A stretch of DNA of 64,000 nt from Symbiodinium natans (Eukaryota > Sar > Dinophyceae > Suessiales > Symbiodiniaceae). Each line of letters opens with the position of its first letter. The stretch's first letter is position 1. A model generated the notes under the pieces. That model was not told the origin of the DNA, ran no database searches, and was given only the letters and a program-made list of their open reading frames with translations. The DNA is taken from positions 405,422 through 469,421 of the forward strand of contig CAJNDS010002257.1 of the NCBI GenBank assembly GCA_905221605.1, written 5' to 3'. Below are positions 52,145 to 63,839 of the stretch, in pieces. The position numbers and the translations under genes are program-made.

Positions 52145-53033
52145 TTGCAATTCAGCTTGTCATGTGCAATACTTGTTCCGTTATAACGCTATTGCCAACA
52201 GTCTTAAGCGACCGCTGACTATCTTTGCGCCCGACCCAAACATGTGGTGCATGCTTTGCGTGTCTCCGCAAAATTGAAAGCACACTTGCCACGTTTCACG
52301 GCCCATTCTGGGGTCCTATTTTTGGGCCCCAAAGCGAAGCCCGAAATGGGATCTTCTCTAAGAGTTTCGAATCAGGCAGACCCAGTTTTGGGACCCAATT
52401 TCTGGCCTCAAAATGAAGGCCAAAAACTGTGCGATTTCTGATGAGAAGACACACTTTTGAAGCTCGCCGAAATTTTGCCCGACGTGAGGACCGCTCCCGA
52501 CATAAGACAATAAAAATGCACCGCTGCGTGGCAAGCGGTCGGTGGTGGGCCTTTACTTATTCATATAGGCGCCATTCAGGTTGCCACAGTTGCAATTCAG
52601 CTTGTCATGTGCAATACTTGTTCCGTTATAACGCTATTGCCAACAGTCTTAAGCGACCGCTGACTATCTTTGCGCCCGACCCAAACATGTGGTGCATGCT
52701 TTGCGTGTCTCCGCAAAATTGAAAGCACACTTGCCACGTTTCACGGCCCATTCTGGGGTCCTATTTTTGGGCCCCAAAGCGAAGCCCGAAATGGGATCTT
52801 CTCTAAGAGTTTCGAATCAGGCAGACCCAGTTTTGGGACCCAATTTCTGGCCTCAAAATGAAGGCCAAAAACTGTGCGATTTCTGATGAGAAGACACACT
52901 TTTGAAGCTCGCCGAAATTTTGCCCGACGTGAGGACCGCTCCCGACATAAGACAATAAAAATGCACCGCTGCGTGGCAAGCGGTCGGTGGTGGGCCTGTA
53001 CTTATTCATATAGGCGCCATTCAGGTTGCCACG
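52145..53033 (+). repeat. ~445-bp sub-repeat pair (E blocks)
   Basis: Two head-to-tail copies starting TGCAATTCAGCTTGTCATGT and ending near GCCATTCAGGTTGCCAC. The doubled form recurs at 54,312-55,202. Only one copy is present at 56,495-56,938. Confidence 0.9.
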
Positions 53034-53401
53034 GGGGGGTACTCTGATGCGTCCTATGTTTCTCGTCGTTTGTCGGTCCTGAATGTGGACCCGCGCGATA
53101 CCACGTTTTTCAGCGATTTTTCCAACGGGCAGCCCGCAAAAGTTGGAAAAAAGGCTCTGGGAGATCCTGATGAGGTTTTGGAGCCCTTGAAGGGGATTGT
53201 GAGGCCTTACTTCAGCATTTGAAAGACTGGTAAACCGTATAACCCTTGAGAAAGCGCGTGTAGCAGACCTGTACACGAGTACTACGCTCAAAAAATGCGG
53301 GAAAACAGCGTGTAGTACCTTGATTCCAAGTAGAAACATAACATGAACCTTAAAATTTTGAAAAACTATGCATTCATGTAGTACACCGTGGTTTTTCCCC
53401 A

Positions 53402-53575
53402 GCGCGGAGCGTGTAGTACCAGTTTTGATGAAATTACACCCGAGGCGAAATCCAGCTTTTCCCACAGCGCGGAGCGTGTAGTACTAGTTTTCATGAAATT
53501 AGACTGGCGGAAAAATCCAGCTTTTCCTACAGCGCGGAGCATGTGACACCTGGTTTTTAATTTGCAGTTCTACAG
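53402..53575 (+). repeat. 65-bp triplicated motif GCGCGGAGCGTGTAGTAC
   Basis: GCGCGG starts at 53,402, 53,467 and 53,532. Each unit ends with AATCCAGCTTTTCC and CACAG or TACAG, and the third is shorter. The triplet is present in every B block (about 50,930, 55,574 and 58,318). Confidence 0.9.
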
Positions 53576-56500
53576 GTCAGGGGCTTTCAAGCTTCCTGCA
53601 GACTCTGGGGCCTTCAGGCCTTTGTGTTTACAAGGGGAAATGGACTCTGTGTGAATGCAGGAAAATGCCCAAGTAATTGAAGACTGGAAGCCATGCAGGC
53701 TGGGGGAGAGGCAGGCAGCAGGTTTTGCAGGCTTGCTGAAGGGTCTGTAGGGGCGGCGTGCGGCAGGGTCTGCAGGTTGCCCGCAGGCGCTGCTGGCCTG
53801 CAGGCTGCTGCAGGGTCTGCAGGCTTGCCGACAGCCTACAGACCCTGCAGCTGTAGGCTTGCTGCAGGGGTCTGCAGGCTTGCTGCATCAGGCTGCTGCA
53901 GAACCTGCAGGCTTGCTGCAGAGTCCGCGTGCTTGCTGCAGGTCTGCAGGGTCTGCAGTGTTACATGCAGGGTCTGCAGAACGCAGTAAGCAGCGCAGCC
54001 CGACCTTGAGAGCTACCTTGAAATCGCAGGGACTTGGAGCCTGAAGAGCCTGGAAAAGGATGCTTGTCTCCGGTCACACGCCCTTGCGTGTGCCCCCGAG
54101 CCCCCAATGGCAATGTTGGATGCCGAAGGTCGGTCTGACATGACCAACGTGTTGCAACATTGCCATTGGGGAAAGGGGATTTTCGACAACACTTATTGAT
54201 TTGGGACAAGGTAGGCCCTTTGCTGGGGGTTTGGAGAATGTGCCTCAAGTGAAGCCAAATCCGACCCCAGAAAGACACAAGAAGCGTAGGACACGTTTGA
54301 GTGCCCCCGCAGTTGCAATTCAGCTTGTCATGTGCAATACTTGTTCCGTTATAACGCTATTGCCAACAGTCTTAAGCGACCGCTGACTATCTTTGCGCCC
54401 GACCCAAACATGTGGTGCATGCTTTGCGTGTCTCCGCAAAATTGAAAGCACACTTGCCACGTTTCACGGCCCATTCTGGGGTCCTATTTTTGGGCCCCAA
54501 AGCGAAGCCCGAAATGGGATCTTCTCTAAGAGTTTCGAATCAGGCAGACCCAGTTTTGGGACCCAATTTCTGGCCTCAAAATGAAGGCCAAAAAACTGTG
54601 CGATTTCTGATGAGAAGACACACTTTTGAAGCTCGCCGAAATTTTGCCCGACGTGAGGACCGCTCCCGACATAAGACAATAAAAATGCACCGCTGCGTGG
54701 CAAGCGGTCGGTGGTGGGCCTGTACTTATTCATATAGGCGCCATTCAGGTTGCCACACTGTTGCAATTCAGCTTGTCATGTGCAATACTTGTTCCGTTAT
54801 AACGCTATTGCCAACAGTCTTAAGCGACCGCTGACTATCTTTGCGCCCGACCCAAACATGTGGTGCATGCTTTGCGTGTCTCCGCAAAATTGAAAGCACA
54901 CTTGCCACGTTTCACGGCCCATTCTGGGGTCCTATTTTTGGGCCCCAAAGCGAAGCCCGAAATGGGATCTTCTCTAAGAGTTTCGAATCAGGCAGACCCA
55001 GTTTTGGGACCCAATTTCTGGCCTCAAAATGAAGGCCAAAAACTGTGCGATTTCTGATGAGAAGACACACTTTTGAAGCTCGCCGAAATTTTGCCCGACG
55101 TGAGGACCGCTCCCGACATAAGACAATAAAAATGCACCGCTGCGTGGCAAGCGGTCGGTGGTGGGCCTGTACTTATTCATATAGGCGCCATTCAGGTTGC
55201 CACTGGGGGGGTACTCTGATGCGTCCTATGTTTCTCGTCGTTTGTCGGTCCTGAATGTGGACCCGCGCGATACCACGTTTTTCAGCGATTTTTCCAACGG
55301 GCAGCCCGCAAAAGTTGGAAAAAAGGCTCTGGGAGGTCCTGATGAGGTTTTGGAGCCCTTGAAGGGGATTGTGAGGCCTTACTTGAGTATTTGAAAGACT
55401 GGTAAACCGTATAACCCTTGAGAAAGCGCGTGTAGCAGACCTGTACACGAGTACTACACTCAAAAAATGCGGGAAAACAGCGTGTAGTACCTTGATTCCA
55501 AGTAGAAACATAACATGAACCTTAAAGTTTTGAAAAAACTATGCATTCATGTAGTACACTGTGGTTTTTCCCCAGCGCGGAGCGTGTAGTACCAGTTTTG
55601 ATGAAATTACACCCGAGGCGAAATCCAGCTTTTCCCACAGTGCGGAGCGTGTAGTACTAGTTTTCATGAAATTAGACTGGCGGAAAAATCCAGCTTTTCC
55701 TACAGCGCGGAGCATGTGACACCTGGTTTTTAATTTGCAGTTCTACAGGTCAGGGGCTTTCAAGCTTCCTGCAGACTCTGGGGCCTTCAAGCCTTTGTGT
55801 TTACAAGGGGAAATGGACTCTGTGTGAATGCAGGAAAATGCCCAAGTAATTGAAGACTGGAAGCCATGCAGGCTGGGGGAGAGGCAGGCAGCAGGTTTTG
55901 CAGGCTTGCTGTAGGGTCTGTAGGGGCGGCGTGCGGCAGGGTCTGCAGGTTGCCCGCAGGCGCTGCTGGCCTGCAGGCTGCTGCAGGGTCTGCAGGCTTG
56001 CCGACAGCCTACAGACCCTGCAGCTGTAGGCTTGCTGCAGGGGTCTGCAGGCTTGCTGCATCAGGCTGCTGCAGGGCCTGCAGGCTTGCTGCAGAGTCCG
56101 CGTGCTTGCTGCAGGTCTGCAGGGTCTGCAGGTTGCTGCAGTGTTACATGCAGGGTCTGCAGAACGCAGTAAGCAGCGCAGCCCGACCTTGAGAGCTACC
56201 TTGAAATCGCAGGGACTTGGAGCCTGAAGAGCCTGGAAAAGGATGCTTGTCTCCGGTCACAAGCCCTTGCGTGTGCCCCCGAGCCCCCAATGGCAATGTT
56301 GGATGCCGAAGGTCGGTCTGACATGACCAACGTGTTGCAACATTGCCATTGGGGAAAGGGGATTTTCGACAACACTTATTGATTTGGGACAAGGTAGGCC
56401 CTTTGCTGGGGGTTTGGAGAATGTGCCTCAAGTGAAGCCAAATCCGACCCCAGAAAGACACAAGAAGCGTAGGACACGTTTGAGTGCCCCCGCAGTTGCA

Positions 56501-57135
56501 ATTCAGCTTGTCATGTGCAATACTTGTTCCGTTATAACGCTATTGCCAACAGTCTTAAGCGACCGCTGACTATCTTTGCGCCCGACCCAAACATGTGGTG
56601 CATGCTTTGCGTGTCTCCGCAAAATTGAAAGCACACTTGCCACGTTTCACGGCCCATTCTGGGGTCCTATTTTTGGGCCCCAAAGCGAAGCCCGAAATGG
56701 GATCTTCTCTAAGAGTTTCGAATCAGGCAGACCCAGTTTTGGGACCCAATTTCTGGCCTCAAAATGAAGGCCAAAAACTGTGCGATTTCTGATGAGAAGA
56801 CACACTTTTGAAGCTCGCCGAAATTTTGCCCGACGTGAGGACCGCTCCCGACATAAGACAATAAAAATGCACCGCTGCGTGGCAAGCGGTCGGTGGTGGG
56901 CCTGTACTTATTCATATAGGCGCCATTCAGGTTGCCACTGGGGGGGTACTCTGATGCGTCCTATGTTTCTCGTCGTTTGTCGGTCCTGAATGTGGACCCG
57001 CGCGATACCACGTTTTTCAGCGATTTTTCCAACGGGCAGCCCGCAAAAGTTGGAAAAAAGGCTCTGGGAGGTCCTGATGAGGTTTTGGAGCCCTTGAAGG
57101 GGATTGTGAGGCCTTACTTGAGCATTTGAAAGACT

Positions 57136-57544
57136 GGTAAACCGTATAACCCTTGAGAAAGCGCGTGTAGCAGACCTGTACACGAGTACTACGCTCAGAG
57201 ACAAGTGCAGGCATTTGAGTGTACTTGCGGGACAGTGAGGCATTGTTTTGCAGGATCTCCCTCCCCACAAGACACTCAGCAGATACTGCGCAACGCATAC
57301 TTGATCTTCATATCCAGTTTACACACACCTGCGGAGCCTGGGGGCTCTGCAGTCCTCGTCGACTGAAAGTGATGTTGGCGGATAAGCAACTGACTGCGCA
57401 GAGCAAACAGTTGCACGATTTTCGCCGCTTGCCAGCCATTGTCACAAGCGCCTTTTTCACAGCCTTCACCCTGCAGCCCTTCTCTGTTCAAAGCTGGACA
57501 TGCATCTGCCACGGCAGCTTCAAGCCCCGGATATCACCATCAGC
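57136..57544. other. Unrecognised sequence ending the duplication
   Basis: Unique sequence between the last A block and the inverted minisatellite. No domain was recognised. Confidence 0.4.
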
Positions 57545-58205
57545 GATTCTGACACGACGGTCAAGGTGTTCGAAATCGTGGCAGGGTACACCGCCACGAA
57601 GTCAAGGCGATGGCAATCGTGGCAGGGCATACCGACACGGAGGTCAAGCTGTTCGACATCATGGCAGGGCTGTTCGAAATCGTGGCAGGGCACACCAACA
57701 CGCACGTCAAGGTGTTCAGAGTCGTGGCAGGGCACACCGACACGGAGGTCAAGGTTTTCAAAATCGTGGCAGGGCACACCGACACAAAGGTCGAGGTGTT
57801 CAGAGTCGTGGCATGCCGCAACGACACGGATTTTCAAATTGTGGCCAGGCCCACCGACACGACGGTCATGGTGTTTGAAATAGTGGCAGGGCACACCGCA
57901 CGGAGGTCAAGGTGTTCGAAATCGTGGCAGGGCACACCAAGACAGAGGTCAAGGTGTCCGAAATCGTGGCAGGGCTCACCGACACGACGGTCAAGGTGTT
58001 GGAAATCGTGGCAGGGCACACCGACACGACGGTCAAGGTGTTCGAAATCGTGGCAGGGCACACCGATACGAAGGTCAAGATGTTCGAAATCGTGGCAGGG
58101 CAGACCGACACGGTGGTCAAGGTGTTCGAAATCGTGGCAGGGCACACCGGCGCGGAGGTCATGGTGTGTAAAAAGCCGGGCGCACCGATACGGAGGTCAA
58201 GATAG
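57545..58205 (-). repeat. 42-bp minisatellite array (block 4, inverse orientation)
   Basis: The same family as the 44-46 kb array, but reverse complemented: GGTGTTCGAAATCGTGGCAG followed by GGCACACCGACACG. About 15 units. It interrupts the fourth copy of the segmental duplication, between A3 and B4. Confidence 0.95.
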
Positions 58206-58752
58206 CCGAAATGCGGGCAAACAGCGTGTAGTACCTTGATTCCAAGTAGAAACATAACATGAACCTTAAAATTTTGAAAAAACTATGCATTCATGTAGTA
58301 CACCGTGGTTTTTCCCCAGCGCGGAGCGTGTAGTACCAGTTTTGATGAAATTACACCCGAGGCGAAATCCAGCTTTTCCCACAGCGCGGAGCGTGTAGTA
58401 CTAGTTTTCATGAAATTAGACTGGCGGAAAAATCCAGCTTTTCCTACAGTGCGGAGCATGTGACACCTGGTTTTTAATTTGCAGTTCTACAGGCCAGGGG
58501 CTTTCAAGCTTCCTGCAGACTCTGGGGCCTTCAGGCCTTTGTGTTTACAAGGGGAAATGGACTCTGTGTGAATGCAGGAAAATGCCCAAGTAATTGAAGA
58601 CTGGAAGCCATGCAGGCTGGGGGAGAGGCAGGCAGCAGGTTTTGCAGGCTTGCTGAAGGATCTGTAGGGGCGGCGTGCGGCAGGGTCTGCAGGTTGCCCG
58701 CAGGCGCTGCTGGCCTGCAGGCTGCTGCAGGGTCTGCAGGCTTGCCGACAAG

Positions 58753-58925
58753 GCCCAATAGCAGCTGCACTAGACCCTCGGGCAAGTGCTTTGCATGCAG
58801 TGCTGATGTGCGTTGTGGCCTTCGGCCAACGCATTGCTCCGCAAGGAGCCGTCTCAACGCAGATGTATCGTACGCAAGTTAGCTAGCTGACTACGCTATA
58901 GAGCTGACGGCGTGTAGAATGGAAA
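58753..58925. other. Short unrecognised spacer
   Basis: The fourth CTGCAG block breaks off at about 58,752 into unique sequence before the next minisatellite. Confidence 0.4.
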
Positions 58926-59690
58926 AATGACCTTGACCGTTGTGTGGTGTGCCCTGCCACGATTTCGGGCACCTTGACCTTCGTGTCGGTGTGCCCTGCG
59001 ACGGTTTTAAACACCTTGACCTTCGTGTCGGTGTGCCCTGCCACTATGTCAAACACCTTGACCGTCGTGTCGGTATGTCCTGACACGATTTTTGAAAACC
59101 TTAACCTCCGTGTCGGTGTACCTGCCACAACTCTGAACACCTTGACCTCCGTGTTGGTCTGCCCTGCCATGATTTCAAACACCTTGACCGCCGCGTCGGC
59201 CTGCCACAATTTCAAACACCTTTGTGGCAGTGTGCCTTGCCACGATTTTGAACCGTCGTGTTGGTGTGCCCTGCCACGATTTCGGGCACCTTGCCTGCCA
59301 CGGTTTTCGGGCGCCTTTGACCCCGACCTTCGTGTCGGTGTGCCCTGCCACTATTTCGAAGACCTTGACGTCCGTGTCGGTGTGCCCTGCCACGATCTCG
59401 AACACCTTGACCGTCGTGTCGGTGTGCCCTACCACAATTTCGGACGCCTTGAAGCAACTTGACCTTCGTGTCGGTGTGCCCTGCTACGATTTCGAACACC
59501 TTGATCTTCGTGTCGGTGTGCCCTACCACGCCCTGCCCATTTCGGACACCTTGACCGTGTCGGTGTGCCCTGCCACGACTTCGAACACTTTCACCTCCGT
59601 GTCGGTGTGCCCTGCTTCTATTTCTAAAACCTTGACCGTCGTGTCGGTGTGCCCTGCCACGATTTCGAACACCTTGACTTTTGTATTTGC
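58926..59690 (+). repeat. 42-bp minisatellite array (block 5)
   Basis: About 18 units' length of the family in the forward orientation, with truncated units near 59,225 and 59,290. Confidence 0.95.
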
Positions 59691-59699
59691 TCACCGGCG

Positions 59700-61640
59700 A
59701 ATGATTCCGATAAGTATGGCTTGTATTATCAGCTTTCAAAATATACTTCGTATATTTGTTCATTGGGGCCCATGATAATGTCGCCGAGTTCTAGGTTAGG
59801 ATTCTCACGGCTGGGATAACGTGGTCTTCAAATCGCCAATTTCTGAGTGCATGAGATCTTGCCTCTAGGCACAGATTCGAGAGATGACGGAACTCAGAGA
59901 GACGATCTATTGTCTATTCTTGAACAAGAATCAATATTGGGCCCGAATTACTCCACACGCCTTTCTTGGCTCTTTGCTTGCCAACCAACGGCTCCCTGTT
60001 CGCTGGGTCGGCTTGGGTTTGAGCAGTTCATGCAGGCCGTCCATGTTTAGACCTTGCTTATCTTGTGTCGTGTCGACAAAGTTTGGAATATACTAAACGC
60101 TTGGCTCCAGGGTATGACGAGGTTTGTGTTATAATGGAAGCACCCGCTATACGTCACCTCACCCGGTTTTTGGACGAGTTTGACGTCGCGCTGCGGCGGC
60201 GCGGGGTTCGGGCCAGATTGCGCCCTCACCATGGCAGGTTTGGAAATAGGAGGGATCGAACTCTTCAAAGGGGCATTTGATTTGGTCGATGAGCGGCAAA
60301 ATCATCGTCATGGCGCAGCGTATGAAGAATGCATGACGCGGTTGAGTTTTGATCTTCAACGCAGGCTCCACAAAGCGATCACTACGCATCATTTCATTCG
60401 TTCGGGCCATATAAAAGCCGATCCCTCACGTGGTTGATTCCGCCTTGTCGCATGCGCTTCAACCGCGGCGCCGCTTAGCGAATGAGTGCAAAAAAGTTTT
60501 GGAGCTCTGCGTTGGTTCTCTTGCCTCGTACTCCCATAATTCCTTAAGTACAATTCTTAAGTGTTTTGCATTTTTCATGGGAGCAATCTTTCAGCGATGG
60601 AAGGCCTTTTTTGGACGATACAAAAACTCATGCCCGTGGGAACATAAGCTTCTCGCACAGGGATTTATCATTGTTCGTTTTAGAAGCAAAAAAAACATTT
60701 GTTGGATTTCGATTGTCATATTGACGAAAGTCTTGGTATAGATTCCTCACTCTTCCAAATATATCTATGCCTTTTTTGAAAATAACAAATGATTAAATTG
60801 TTTTTAATCTAATAGTTTTTCGATTCCATTTCGAATTTTTCGAAAATAGAAAATTTTTTCGAAAGCTCTTCTAAGTCGCGGCAAGGCCATTGACAAAAAA
60901 GTCAAAGTGTTCGAAATCGACACCGACGCAGACATGAAGGTCATCCCAAATCGTCCGACGATCAAGGTGGCTTCGACACGGGGGAAGTCTGGCGTGGATG
61001 GCAGCGCCTGGTGGCCAAGCTGTGGCTCAAACCCTCTTCTCGCAAGCCAATTTGTTGCCGGGATACCCACTGCGCGCTCCACATCCGTATTGCCCGACAA
61101 ATCAACAAAAGGTCGTGCTGCATTCTTTTGCGTCCTGCAGGAAGCATTTGCCCAAGTTGCCGCGCAGCAACGGGATTTTAGTCACACGGGCACGCAAAAA
61201 AATGTTCTGCAGTTGCTTGCACCATGCATTCTTTGATTTTCGAGATTGTGCGCGTTCCGAATGCTGCCCTGCGTGTTGGTGCCTTGCCACAATTTCCTGC
61301 AAATTGACTTTTGTGCCAGTGTACCCTGCACTTTTTCAAGACCTTGACTTTCCTGTGGGTGCAGGGGCATGGCCTGCCACGATTTCCGCGGGCTTCTTGG
61401 CTCCCAATTGTGGTTTTTTTGCACACCCTGAATTGGGTGCGATGATTACGAACAACTTGACCGCCATGCCGGCGAATTCAGATTGTCGTAGCCTGGAAAC
61501 TCTTCGGCCTTCGGGGCATTCCACAAACCATCGGTCTCTGGCCGGCGATGCGGCGACGTATGCATCGTCGAGGTACGCCAGACAGTGGTTCAGAGGGTAT
61601 GAGGCTCGAGCTTTCAGAACTTGATGCTTTTGGTGTCTGC
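59700..61640. other. Unrecognised sequence with an A/T-rich interval
   Basis: 60,500-60,890 is visibly richer in A and T, with many short T and A runs, and lacks the repeats seen elsewhere. Frames near 60,180-60,437 (including LEIGGIELFKGAFDLVDE) and 60,907-61,236 have protein-like composition but no recognised family. A few degenerate minisatellite words lie at 60,900-60,930 and 61,265-61,390. Confidence 0.35.
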
Positions 61641-61689
61641 GATAAAAGGAGAGACTGAGGCCCGTAAACAAGCTACGCGGGGAATCCGT

Positions 61690-61990
61690 ACGGCTAGGTG
61701 GGTTCTTACTCTAAACCGTCTGCCACGAACCCTGAACGCGTTCGTGCTCGTTTGGTTGTGAGAGACTACGCATTTGGATCCAATGGGATAGACCAGGCCT
61801 TTGGAAGCCTTGAGAGGTGTCCTTGCTATTCAGGCTGAAATAAGTGGCACCTTGTTGTCTGCAGATGTGAGCGTAGCCTTCATGCAAGCGCCTGTGCAGG
61901 GAGTAGAGTGTATCCGGTTTCCGAATGGGATGTATGATGAAGAGAACAAACCGTTGTTTGCACAGATACACAAAGCCATGAATGGTGTGA
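61690..61990 (+). pseudogene. Copia-like RT fragment
   Basis: The plus strand reads WVLTLNRLP, then ARLVVRDYAFGS in another frame, then EALRGVLAIQ, LLSADVSVAFMQAPVQGVE (motif A region) and LFAQIHKAMNGVR. This is the N-terminal part of a copia reverse transcriptase with at least two frameshifts. It breaks off exactly where a 42-bp array begins at 61,990. Confidence 0.65.
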
Positions 61991-62575
61991 GAGTAAGTGT
62001 GCCCTGCCACAATTTCCAACACCTTGATCTTCGTGTCGGTGTGCCCTGCCACGATTTCGACCACCTTGACCGTTGTGTCGGTGTCCCTTGCCACCATTTG
62101 GGACACCTTGACCTCCGTGTTGGTGTGCCCTGCCACAATTTCAAACACTTTCACCTTGTGTGCCCAGCACTATTGCAAAACCCTGACCGTGTCGGTGTGC
62201 TTTGCCACGATTTCGAACACCTTGACTGCCGTGTTGGTGTGCCCTGCCACGAACACCTTGACCCCCGTTTTGGTGTGCCCTGCCACGATTTCAGACCTGC
62301 CACGATTTCGCACACCTTGACCTTCATGTCGGTGTGCCCTGCATTCTGGACATCACCTCCGTGTCTGCACTGCCACTTTTTTGACCTCCGTGTCAGTGTG
62401 CCCTGCCACGATTTCGGACACCTTGACCTCCGTGTCGGTGTGCCTGGCCACAATTTCACCTTGCTCTCCGTGTCGGTGTTCCCTGCCACGATTTCGAACA
62501 CCTTGACCTTTGTGTCGGTGTGCCCTGCCACGATTTCGAAAACCTTGAAATCCGTGTGTCGGTGTGCCCTGCCAC
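61990..62575 (+). repeat. 42-bp minisatellite array (block 6, forward arm)
   Basis: Forward-orientation units following the copia RT fragment in an open frame (VSVPCHNFQHLDLRVGV). Several units are shortened. Confidence 0.95.
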
Positions 62576-62835
62576 GTTCAAGGTGTCCGAATTCATGGCA
62601 GGGCACACCGACACGAAGGTCAAGGTGTTCGAAATCGTGACAGGGCCCACCGACGCAGAAAGCAAGGTGTTCGGAATTGTGGCAGCACACGTCAAGGTGT
62701 CCGAAATCGTGGCAGGCGACACGGAGGTCAAATCGTGGCAGGGCGCAACGACACGGAGGTCAAGGAGCGCGAAATCCTGGCAGGGCGCACCGACATGACG
62801 CTCGAAATCGCGGAAGGGCACACCGAACGGAAGTC
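62576..62835 (-). repeat. 42-bp minisatellite array (block 7, inverse arm)
   Basis: Immediately adjoining block 6, the units switch to the reverse complement (AAGGTGTCCGAATTCATGGC). This forms an imperfect palindrome of about 250 bp per arm. Confidence 0.9.
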
Positions 62836-62871
62836 GATGAAGAAGCGGGATGTGACAACACAATCCGATGG

Positions 62872-63836
62872 CTCTCTCTTAAGTGGGAGTGTCCCCGCAC
62901 CCCTACATTACAGCTGAGAGGATCGGAGATTGAAGTTTCGAGTATACAGTCCCAGGACGAAACGGGATTATATTCCACTTTCGACCCTCTCAGTAGCTCA
63001 TCTGTGCCCCGATTACCCGCCCCGAAATTTGCGGAGTAGGAGGAATCGCATCACAGTGCAGTTCTGGGCTGCGGACCTGTGGAGTGCCACAAGGGGAACA
63101 GGGAAGAGAAAAAAAAACCAGCCCCACCTCAGCCCCAAAAAACCCAACCCCAGCCCAGCCCCAAGCCCACCCCAGCCCCAGCCCCAAAAAAAACCCAGCC
63201 CCACCTCAGCCCCAAGCCCAGCCCAGGCCCAGCCCAAAAAAGCCCAGCCCCACCCCAGCCCCACCCAGCCCCAGGCCCAGCCCAGCCCCAGCCCCAAGCC
63301 CACCCCAGCCCCAGCCCCACCCCAAAAAACCCAGCCCCAGCCCAGCCCAGCCCCACCCCCCCAACCCACCCCAGCCCCAAGCCCACCCCAGCCCCAGCCC
63401 CAGCCCCAGCCCCAGCCCCAAGCCCACCCCAGCCCCAGCCCCACCCCAGCCCCAACCCCTATCCCCCTATCTCCCCCCCATCTCCCCCCATCTCCCCCTT
63501 ATCTCCCCCCCATCTCCCCATCTCCCCCCCCAGCCCCCCAGCCCACCCCCAGCCCCCAGCCCCCAAGCCAAGCCAGAGAAGCAGGGCAGAAAAGAAAGCC
63601 AACCCCAGCCCCCAGCCCCAAGACTCCACAGGTCCGCAGCCCAGAACTGCACTGTGATGCGATTCCTCCTACTCCGCAAATTTCGGGGCGGGTAATCGGG
63701 GCACAGATGAGCTACTGAGAGGGTCGAAAGTGGAATATAATCCCGTTTCGTCCTGGGACTGTATACTCGAAACTTCAATCTCCGATCCTCTCAGCTGTAA
63801 TGTAGGGGTGCGGGGACACTCCCACTTAAGAGAGAG
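62872..63836. repeat. 214-bp perfect inverted repeat with C-rich spacer
   Basis: The left arm 62,872-63,085 and right arm 63,623-63,836 are exact reverse complements as far as I checked, encoding the same 52-residue shadow from each side. The spacer (63,086-63,622) is almost entirely CCCCAGCC, CCCAAG and CCCCAT words with a strong strand bias. No transposase frame. No convincing target duplication at the ends. Confidence 0.9.
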
Positions 63837-63839
63837 GTG

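Larger units (their letters stand above)
50817..58752 (+). repeat. Segmental tandem duplication, unit ~2.17 kb
   Basis: A block order repeats three times, with a partial fourth. B blocks (GCGGAGCGTGTAGTAC-rich) start at about 50,817, 53,287, 55,457 and 58,207. C blocks (CTGCAG-rich) start at about 51,541, 53,690, 55,864 and 58,611. D blocks (hairpin) start at about 51,855, 54,010 and 56,183. E blocks, about 445 bp, occur twice in units 1 and 2 and once in unit 3. F blocks start at about 53,034, 55,204 and 56,939. Copies are nearly identical, so duplication is recent. Frames inside repeat with the unit and have no recognised domains. Confidence 0.9.

Noticed and set aside
52225-56767. Five copies of a 63-codon frame (MRPTQTCGACFACLRKIEST) as a small gene family
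   Set aside because: Copies follow the 445-bp DNA sub-repeat exactly, and several frames are equally conserved because the duplication is recent. There is no protein-level evidence.
63013-63718. Pro/Ser/Gln-rich and Gly/Leu/Trp-rich frames over the C-rich spacer
   Set aside because: Repeat shadows open on both strands; no domain.
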